Program-made: the position numbers and the translations under genes | Notes under the pieces: model-generated | What the model was told of the DNA's origin: nothing | What the model saw: only the letters and a program-made list of their open reading frames with translations | The model's database searches: none | Shown here: positions 1 to 4,477 of the stretch, piece by piece | How the letters are laid out: each line of letters starts with the position of its first letter | How positions within the stretch are numbered: position 1 is the first letter of the stretch | NCBI GenBank assembly: GCA_002315205.1 | Contig: DCGH01000050.1 | Location: forward strand, 1-6,379 | Reading direction: 5' to 3' | Length of the DNA stretch: 6,379 bases | Origin: Erysipelotrichaceae bacterium UBA1783 | Lineage (GTDB): Bacteria; Bacillota_I; Bacilli_A; Erysipelotrichales; Erysipelotrichaceae

Positions 1-786
1 AATTGGCATATCAATATAATGACAAATTTTAGGCTCGGTCTTAATGCATTCGATTAGCTCATCTGTAATCTCTTCTGGATAAGCATATAACAATCTAACC
101 CAACGAATTCCATCTATCGCACAAAGCTTGTGTAATAAGTCAGGAAGACATTTGCGACCATATAAATCTGTTCCATATACAGTTGTCTCTTGAGCTACGA
201 GAATCAATTCTGTAACACCATCAGCTGCAAGTTTGTTTGCTTCAGCAAGAAGCTCTTCCATAGGAACACTTCTAAAGCCACCTCTGATGTATGGAATGAT
301 GCAGTAAGTACATCTTTTATCGCAACCTTCTGCAATCTTTAAATAAGCAAAATGGCCGCCGGTTGTAAGGACTCTTCGGCCATTTCGTGGAATTCCTGTT
401 AGCTCGTTTTTAACAACAGGCTTATAGTTGTTATTTTCAAGTACTTGATTAATAACATTTACGATTTCATCGTAGGAATTGGTTCCTACAACAGCATCTA
501 CTTCTGGAAGGTCAGCAAGAACCTCTTCAGTAAAACGCTGAGCCATGCATCCTGTAATGATTAGCGCCTTTAGATTGCCATCTTTTTTCAGCTGTCCAAA
601 TTCAATAATGTTTTGGATGCTTTCCTCCAGTGCATCTTTGATAAAACAGCAGGTGTTAACTACGATAACATCAGCTTCATTTTCATCATCACAAATCTCA
701 AAGTTGTTATCTAAAAGGTCTCCTAGCATGTGCTCAGAATCAACTAAATTCTTGTCACAACCTAAAGATACAAATAATATCTTCAT
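1..786 (-). CDS. rimO: Ribosomal protein S12 methylthiotransferase RimO, C-terminally truncated by the window edge
   Basis: A radical-SAM methylthiotransferase that, by family knowledge, adds a methylthio group to the conserved aspartate of ribosomal protein S12. Reading the minus strand from the ATG at 786 gives 262 open codons to the window edge with no stop; the family is usually about 440 aa, so roughly 180 residues (rest of the radical-SAM barrel and TRAM domain) lie outside. The N-terminus MKILFVSLGCDKNLVDSE is RimO-like rather than MiaB-like. The N-terminal MTTase domain (about 1-125) has the three expected cluster cysteines C10, C46 and C80. The radical-SAM domain starts near 145 with the C155-x3-C159-x2-C162 motif, followed by IIPYIRGGFRS; the visible part ends in HYIDMPI, a typical family stretch. 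The start is supported by an AGAGGA site inside the end of rpoZ. It sits 1 nt after the rpoZ stop, so it is probably the fourth gene of the operon. No broken motif was seen. Confidence 0.96.
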   Translation of the reverse strand, partial: MKILFVSLGCDKNLVDSEHMLGDLLDNNFEICDDENEADVIVVNTCCFIKDALEESIQNIIEFGQLKKDGNLKALIITGCMAQRFTEEVLADLPEVDAVVGTNSYDEIVNVINQVLENNNYKPVVKNELTGIPRNGRRVLTTGGHFAYLKIAEGCDKRCTYCIIPYIRGGFRSVPMEELLAEANKLAADGVTELILVAQETTVYGTDLYGRKCLPDLLHKLCAIDGIRWVRLLYAYPEEITDELIECIKTEPKICHYIDMPI

Positions 787-787
787 C

Positions 788-1036
788 TTAATCCTCTGCT
801 GGTGAATCCTCGTTAAGAATCTTGAGCTCGCCTTCATAAAGCTCCTTAACAGCGATTGAAAGTGGCTTTTCACCCTTCTTAGAAGCTACCATTGGCTCCT
901 GACCATCGATAATCTGACGAGCGCGCTTTGCAGTAGCACATACAATTGAGTAACGGCTGTTAACAACTGGCTCCTCTCCTACCTCTGTGCTTTCGTTTAC
1001 TACGTCCATAAGTTCTACATATGATGGATGAATCAT
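788..1036 (-). CDS. rpoZ: DNA-directed RNA polymerase subunit omega
   Basis: The small RNA polymerase subunit that chaperones and stabilises beta-prime. The 82-aa product is within the usual Firmicutes size range. The diagnostic core is at about residues 26-43, NSRYSIVCATAKRARQII, matching the family SRYxLVxxxAKRARQI pattern; the acidic tail (about 66-82) contains ELYEGELKIL and ends EDSPAED. The N-terminus MIHPSYVELM is of the clostridial kind and lacks the MAR(V) start of proteobacterial omega, which contributes to a ppGpp site there; Firmicutes omegas generally lack it. The ATG at 1036 is preferred over the internal Met10 because an AAGGAG lies 8 nt upstream and the residues before Met10 look like family sequence. 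It lies 4 nt after the gmk stop and 1 nt before the rimO start, so it is almost certainly translated from the same mRNA. Confidence 0.96.
   Translation of the reverse strand: MIHPSYVELMDVVNESTEVGEEPVVNSRYSIVCATAKRARQIIDGQEPMVASKKGEKPLSIAVKELYEGELKILNEDSPAED
793..796 (-). promoter_or_regulatory. rimO ribosome binding site inside the rpoZ reading frame
   Basis: On the minus strand GAGG (within AGAGGA) falls in the last Glu-Asp codons of rpoZ, about 6 nt before the rimO ATG. The rpoZ TAA and the rimO ATG are separated by a single G (TAAGATG). This arrangement supports the rimO start and suggests coupled or reinitiated translation. Confidence 0.75.
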
Positions 1037-1040
1037 TATC

Positions 1041-1676
1041 TTATCTCCTTTCGAATATCTTCAAATCTTCTTGAATGTCTGCAATGTTTGCAATGTTTCT
1101 AATTGTACGATAGTGCTCGCACTGAATTATATTATGAACCTGTTCAACTGCGTTTTCTAAAACGTCATTAATTATCAGGTAATCATACTTTGGCATTTTG
1201 AGCGATTCCTTTGCTGATATAGCAAGTCGCTGATTGATAACCTCTTCTTCTTCAGTACCACGACCTACTAGTCTTCGCTCTAATTCCTTAGCTGAAGGTG
1301 GTGTGGTAAATAAAAGTAATGCATCAGGATACATCTCTTTTACCTGAAGAGCTCCCTGTATTTCGATTTCAAGGATAACATCCTTGCCACGATTTACTAG
1401 TTCTTCTACATAGGCTCTTGGAGTTCCATAGGAATTACCATTAAAGGTGGCGTACTCTAAAAGCTCCTGATTAGCAATCATCTTATCAAATTCTTCTCTA
1501 GTCTTGAAGAAGTATTCACGACCATCTTGCTCGCCTGGTCTGATTCCTCTTGTTGTAGCAGAAATAGATAGATTGTAATCATCAGGATGTGTTGCAAGCA
1601 AATGTTTCATAATTGTGCCCTTGCCAGCACCGGAAAATCCAGATAAAACAACGATAAGTCCTTTATCTCTTGTCAT
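1041..1676 (-). CDS. gmk: Guanylate kinase
   Basis: Cytosolic kinase that converts GMP (or dGMP) and ATP to GDP and ADP in purine nucleotide synthesis and salvage. At 211 aa it is full length for the family (about 190-215). The P-loop is at residues 13-21 (GFSGAGKGT); most characterised homologues have Pro where this has Phe14, which I take as a clade variant because the GxxGxGK residues are intact. The GMP-binding segment at about 37-57 carries SISATTRGIRPGE followed by DGREYFF. ATFNGNSYGTPR (76-87) and EIEIQGALQV (103-112) are further family blocks. The lid has RRLVGRGTE at 134-142, with the conserved RGTE. The ATG at 1676 is chosen for its strong upstream AAGGAGG site. The gene is second in the operon; its final Arg-Arg codons carry the rpoZ ribosome binding site. 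In Firmicutes, Gmk is a known target of (p)ppGpp; whether this enzyme is inhibited cannot be told from sequence alone. Confidence 0.97.
   Translation of the reverse strand: MTRDKGLIVVLSGFSGAGKGTIMKHLLATHPDDYNLSISATTRGIRPGEQDGREYFFKTREEFDKMIANQELLEYATFNGNSYGTPRAYVEELVNRGKDVILEIEIQGALQVKEMYPDALLLFTTPPSAKELERRLVGRGTEEEEVINQRLAISAKESLKMPKYDYLIINDVLENAVEQVHNIIQCEHYRTIRNIANIADIQEDLKIFERR
1045..1050 (-). promoter_or_regulatory. rpoZ ribosome binding site inside the gmk 3' end
   Basis: AAGGAG on the minus strand overlaps the final Arg-Arg codons (AGG AGA) of gmk and lies 8 nt from the rpoZ ATG. It fixes the rpoZ start and implies that ribosomes finishing gmk cover the rpoZ initiation site. Confidence 0.82.
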
Positions 1677-1685
1677 GGATATCCG

Positions 1686-1693
1686 CCTCCTTA
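1686..1693 (-). promoter_or_regulatory. gmk ribosome binding site fused with the yicC stop codon
   Basis: The minus strand reads TAAGGAGG: the yicC stop TAA shares its last two bases with a near-perfect AAGGAGG Shine-Dalgarno, 9 nt before the gmk ATG. This is the strongest ribosome binding site in the operon and supports the chosen gmk start. Confidence 0.85.
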
Positions 1694-2569
1694 TTCTATA
1701 TTCTGAATTTGTTCTCTAATCTTCTCGATTAATGTCTTAAGTGTAATGCCAATATCAGCGATTTCTACATCAGTTGACTTTGAAAGTATTGTATTAGCTT
1801 CACGGTTAAGCTCTTGAGCTAAGAAATCGAGCTTGCGTCCAACTTCCTTATCAAGCTTAAATACGTTTTTAGTCTCTACAACATGAGACTTAAGACGTAC
1901 CATTTCCTCGTCGATGCAAACCTTGTCAGCGTAGATAGTAACTTCTTGAGCAATACGTGTTTCATCAACCTTATTATCACCAAGAAGCTCATTAATCTTT
2001 TCAGTAAGCTTTGTTCTATATTCTTCAATAATCTTTGGAGAACGTTCTTCGAGTTTGTCTACTAAAGAAGAAAGCTCGTCAAGCTTAGCTGTTAAGTCAG
2101 TTTCTAAACGCTCGCCTTCGGAAATTCGGCTTTCAACAAACTGCTTGATACAATTTGATAATGCTTCTAGTACTAGTGGAGAAAGATCCTCTTCGTTAGA
2201 TTCCTTCTCTGTAATTTCCATAACATCGGCAAATCTGGCAACAGTAGATGCCTTCAAATCATTTTCGATGCCAAGCTCTGTGGCCATGGCTGAAATGGTA
2301 TCGTAATACATCTTGGCCATGTTTATATTGCAGTTAACAGAATAGTTACTGTCTGCATGTTCAGTAAGGGTAATATATAAATCAACCTTACCACGGAAAA
2401 CATCTTCGCTTACACAATTACGAATGGTGCTCTCTAAATAATTGAGCTTCTTTGGAAGCTTAATGTTCAAATCTAGATATCTGTGATTAACAGATTTCAT
2501 TTCTACAGTTACTCGTGCTTGTTCGTTTTCAGCAATACCTTTGCCGTATCCAGTCATGCTTCTAACCAT
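1691..2569 (-). CDS. yicC: YicC/YloC family endoribonuclease
   Basis: The family was long called a stress-induced protein and is now known, from E. coli YicC and B. subtilis YloC, to be an oligomeric endoribonuclease. This copy is full length at 292 aa. Family blocks appear in order: N-terminal MVRSMTGYGKG (1-11); EMKSVNHRYLDLNIKLP (23-39); SRISEGERLETDL (147-159, corresponding to MRxxEGxxLxxDL); RIAQEVTIYADK (205-216) with EEMVRLKSHV (221-230); the highly conserved GRKLDFLAQELNREANTI (244-261) with SKS (263-265); and a C-terminus ending in EKIREQIQNIE. The middle, about 155-200, is likely helical and charged. The ATG at 2569 is supported by the MxRSMTGYG start shared across the family and by an AAGGAG at 2580-2585, 10 nt upstream. 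It is the first gene of the operon, about 48 nt downstream of a predicted strong promoter. RNA targets in this organism are unknown. Confidence 0.95.
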   Translation of the reverse strand: MVRSMTGYGKGIAENEQARVTVEMKSVNHRYLDLNIKLPKKLNYLESTIRNCVSEDVFRGKVDLYITLTEHADSNYSVNCNINMAKMYYDTISAMATELGIENDLKASTVARFADVMEITEKESNEEDLSPLVLEALSNCIKQFVESRISEGERLETDLTAKLDELSSLVDKLEERSPKIIEEYRTKLTEKINELLGDNKVDETRIAQEVTIYADKVCIDEEMVRLKSHVVETKNVFKLDKEVGRKLDFLAQELNREANTILSKSTDVEIADIGITLKTLIEKIREQIQNIE

Positions 2570-2614
2570 GAATTTTAGTCTCCTTTTTACGCATAAAAAT
2601 CCATAATTGCATAG

Positions 2615-2643
2615 TTGAATTTAATTATAATTAAATGTATCCT
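2615..2643 (+). promoter_or_regulatory. Tentative promoter for rqcH
   Basis: TTGAAT (2615-2620), a 17-bp gap and TATCCT (2638-2643) form a moderate sigma-A candidate that would start near 2650 and leave a leader of about 29 nt. An alternative is the plus-strand TATAAT at 2626-2631, which has a perfect -10 but no good -35 at 16-18 bp. Either would overlap the operon promoter on the opposite strand. The choice between them cannot be made from sequence. Confidence 0.45.
2619..2636. repeat. 18-bp perfect palindrome in the divergent control region
   Basis: The sequence ATTTAATTATAATTAAAT equals its own reverse complement over all 18 bases. It contains a TATAAT on each strand (2624-2629 minus, 2626-2631 plus). 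It consists only of A and T, so part of the symmetry could be chance in AT-rich DNA. It could be a symmetric bidirectional -10 element, or an operator for a dimeric regulator covering the operon -10. Confidence 0.7.
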
Positions 2644-2652
2644 AATAGTCAA
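2624..2652 (-). promoter_or_regulatory. Sigma-A (sigma-70 type) promoter of the yicC-gmk-rpoZ-rimO operon
   Basis: On the minus strand the -35 TTGACT (2652 down to 2647) is followed by a 17-bp spacer and a perfect -10 TATAAT (2629 down to 2624). Five of six -35 bases and all six -10 bases match consensus at the ideal spacing. Transcription would start near 2617, giving a leader of about 48 nt before yicC that contains the AAGGAG at 2580-2585. No other convincing promoter or terminator was seen within the four-gene operon. Confidence 0.85.
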
Positions 2653-2678
2653 TTGATAACAAACTTTAAGGAGCTTTT

Positions 2679-4427
2679 ATGGCATTAGATGGTATTTGCA
2701 TTCATGCATTAACAGATGAATTTAAAAGTGTTCTTTTGAACGGTAGAATAAATAAGATTTCACAGCCTGAGAAGGAAGAAATTCTGATTGTTGTTAATAC
2801 TCAGTCAGGAAATAAGCGACTTCTCATTTCAGCTAATGCTTCTCTTCCATTTTTGTACTTAACAGATGACAACAAGCCAAGCCCAATTACTGCTCCTGGC
2901 TTTTGCATGCTTCTTCGCAAGCACATTGGCGCGGGCAGAATAACTGCTATAGAGCAGATGTCATTGGAAAGAGTTGTAAAGTTTACAATTCAACATTTAA
3001 ACGAAATGGGCGATATCGCGCACAAGTATTTATATGTGGAAATCATGGGTAAGCACAGTAATATTATCTTTTGTGATGAAGATGATATTATTTTAGATTC
3101 TATTAAGCATGTTTCCGCTTCTGTTAGCTCGGTTAGAGAGGTTTTACCAGGAAGAAAATATTTCATTCCTGCGCAGGAAGGTAAATTGGATCCATTTACA
3201 GTTGATAGAGCTGTTTTTGATTCTAATGTTTGTAAAAAGCCTACTTCGATCAGTAAGGCCATAGTAGGCAGCCTTATGGGCTTTAGTCCACAAATGGCAG
3301 CTGAAATCTGTTTTAGAGCAGGTCTTGATTCAGATGTTGCTACAGCATCACTTTTTGACGAGCATAGGGATAGACTATTTAATGCATTTTCAGAGATTAT
3401 TTCAGATGTTAATGATCAAAAATATTATCCTTCGATAGTTGTTAATCCGGCTAATAACGAACCTTTGGAATTTGCACCAATTGAACTTAGCATGTATAAG
3501 GATATGGACGTATTAACTTTGGATTCCATATCTAAGGTTTTAGTACTCTACTATTCCAAGAAGAATCAATATACCAATATTAGACAGAAGTCAGCTGATC
3601 TTAGAAAAATTATTTCAAATCATATTGAAAGATGTGCTAAAAAGCTAGATTTGCAGGAAAAGCAGCTGAGAGATACAGAGAAAAAGGATAAATACAAGAT
3701 TTACGGTGAATTATTACATACCTATGGTTATTCGGCAAAAGACGGCGACAAGTCTATAGAGGTTATAAATTACTATACCAATGAACCATTAACAATACCT
3801 CTTGATCCAACAATATCAGCTTCAGAAAATGCCAAGAAATATTTTGATAAATATAACAAGCTTAAGCGTACAGCTGAAGCTTTGGACACCTATTTAGAGC
3901 AATCAAGGGATGAGCTTACTCTTCTACAATCCATAGAGGCTGCATTAAATATTGCGGAGTCTGAAGGCGATTTAAATGACATCAGAAAAGAGCTTTCTGA
4001 CTATGGATTTATAAAGAAGCATACATCAGGTAAAAAGAGCAAGCACGAAGCTAAATCCAAGCCAATGCATTTTGTTGATGATAATGGCTTTGATATTTAT
4101 GTTGGAAAAAATAATTATCAAAATGATGAGTTAACATTTAAGATGGCAACAGGTAATGACTGGTGGTTCCATGCAAAGAAAATGCCTGGTTCTCATGTGG
4201 TTGTTAAATGTGATGGCAAGGAGCTTCCAGATTCGACCTTTGAGTATGCAGCAAGCCTGGCAGCTTATTACTCTAATGGTAGAGAAAATGAAAAGGTTGA
4301 GATTGATTATCTCCAAAAGAAAAATGTAAAAAAGCCAGCTAAGGCTGTAGCAGGCTTCGTTGTATATTACACTAATTTTTCTATGATGGCATCCCCAGAT
4401 TTAAGCCATGTGAAGTTGATTAAATAA
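2679..4427 (+). CDS. rqcH: Rqc2/RqcH-like NFACT family protein (ribosome quality control, fibronectin-binding protein A homologue)
   Basis: Bacterial homologue of eukaryotic Rqc2/NEMF. In B. subtilis, RqcH binds stalled 50S subunits carrying peptidyl-tRNA and recruits tRNA-Ala to add C-terminal alanine tails that mark the chain for ClpXP; older annotations call the family fibronectin-binding protein. The 582 aa length matches the family (about 550-590). The NFACT-N domain covers about 1-180, with ALDGICIHAL at the start, FCMLLRKHI (75-83) and YVEIMGKHSNII (119-130). A helix-hairpin-helix-like segment is around 188-217, and a charged helical, probably coiled-coil region about 300-430. The C-terminal NFACT-R domain is at about 462-575, with FDIYVGKNNYQND, WWFHAKKMPGSHVVVK (495-510) and KNVKKPAKAVAGFVVYYTN. 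The functional Asp-Arg pair (D97/R98 in B. subtilis numbering) reads E97-R98 here. The start is set by AAGGAG 5 nt upstream. The gene is divergent from yicC and followed by an intrinsic terminator, so it is probably monocistronic. Confidence 0.94.
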   Translation: MALDGICIHALTDEFKSVLLNGRINKISQPEKEEILIVVNTQSGNKRLLISANASLPFLYLTDDNKPSPITAPGFCMLLRKHIGAGRITAIEQMSLERVVKFTIQHLNEMGDIAHKYLYVEIMGKHSNIIFCDEDDIILDSIKHVSASVSSVREVLPGRKYFIPAQEGKLDPFTVDRAVFDSNVCKKPTSISKAIVGSLMGFSPQMAAEICFRAGLDSDVATASLFDEHRDRLFNAFSEIISDVNDQKYYPSIVVNPANNEPLEFAPIELSMYKDMDVLTLDSISKVLVLYYSKKNQYTNIRQKSADLRKIISNHIERCAKKLDLQEKQLRDTEKKDKYKIYGELLHTYGYSAKDGDKSIEVINYYTNEPLTIPLDPTISASENAKKYFDKYNKLKRTAEALDTYLEQSRDELTLLQSIEAALNIAESEGDLNDIRKELSDYGFIKKHTSGKKSKHEAKSKPMHFVDDNGFDIYVGKNNYQNDELTFKMATGNDWWFHAKKMPGSHVVVKCDGKELPDSTFEYAASLAAYYSNGRENEKVEIDYLQKKNVKKPAKAVAGFVVYYTNFSMMASPDLSHVKLIK

Positions 4428-4434
4428 AAATAAA

Positions 4435-4477
4435 GGCGTCTACAACCAATATTAAAGGTTGTAGGCGCCATTTTTTT
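4435..4477 (+). terminator. Intrinsic terminator of rqcH, possibly bidirectional with recG
   Basis: A 13-bp stem, GGCGTCTACAACC (4435-4447) with GGTTGTAGGCGCC (4457-4469), encloses a 9-nt loop and is followed by seven T residues (4471-4477). On the plus-strand RNA all 13 positions pair, one as G-U. It begins 8 nt after the rqcH stop. In the minus direction the same stem has one C/A mismatch and is followed by a T-rich stretch (TTTATTTTTATTT), so it probably also ends recG transcription. The plus-strand T tract overlaps the recG stop codon. Confidence 0.92.

Noticed and set aside
545..805. Plus-strand open frame of 86 codons
   Set aside because: It is antisense to rimO and the end of rpoZ, both well supported by motifs. 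It has no ribosome binding site and its product resembles no family I recognise.
1883..2306. Two plus-strand open frames (1883-2065 and 2055-2306)
   Set aside because: Both lie wholly antisense to yicC, whose family blocks occupy the other strand. Serine-rich or low-complexity products are typical of shadow frames.
2562..2612. Possible 16-aa leader ORF on the minus strand (starts MQLWIFMRKK), overlapping the yicC start out of frame
   Set aside because: Its ATG would lie only about 5 nt from the predicted transcription start and has no Shine-Dalgarno. It uses the yicC ribosome binding region as coding sequence, and short ORFs like this are expected by chance. It would merit another look only if conserved in relatives.
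2990..3262. Minus-strand open frame of 90 codons inside rqcH
   Set aside because: It is antisense to the conserved NFACT-N domain, with no start signal and no recognisable motif. The same applies to 4131-4316, which is antisense to NFACT-R.
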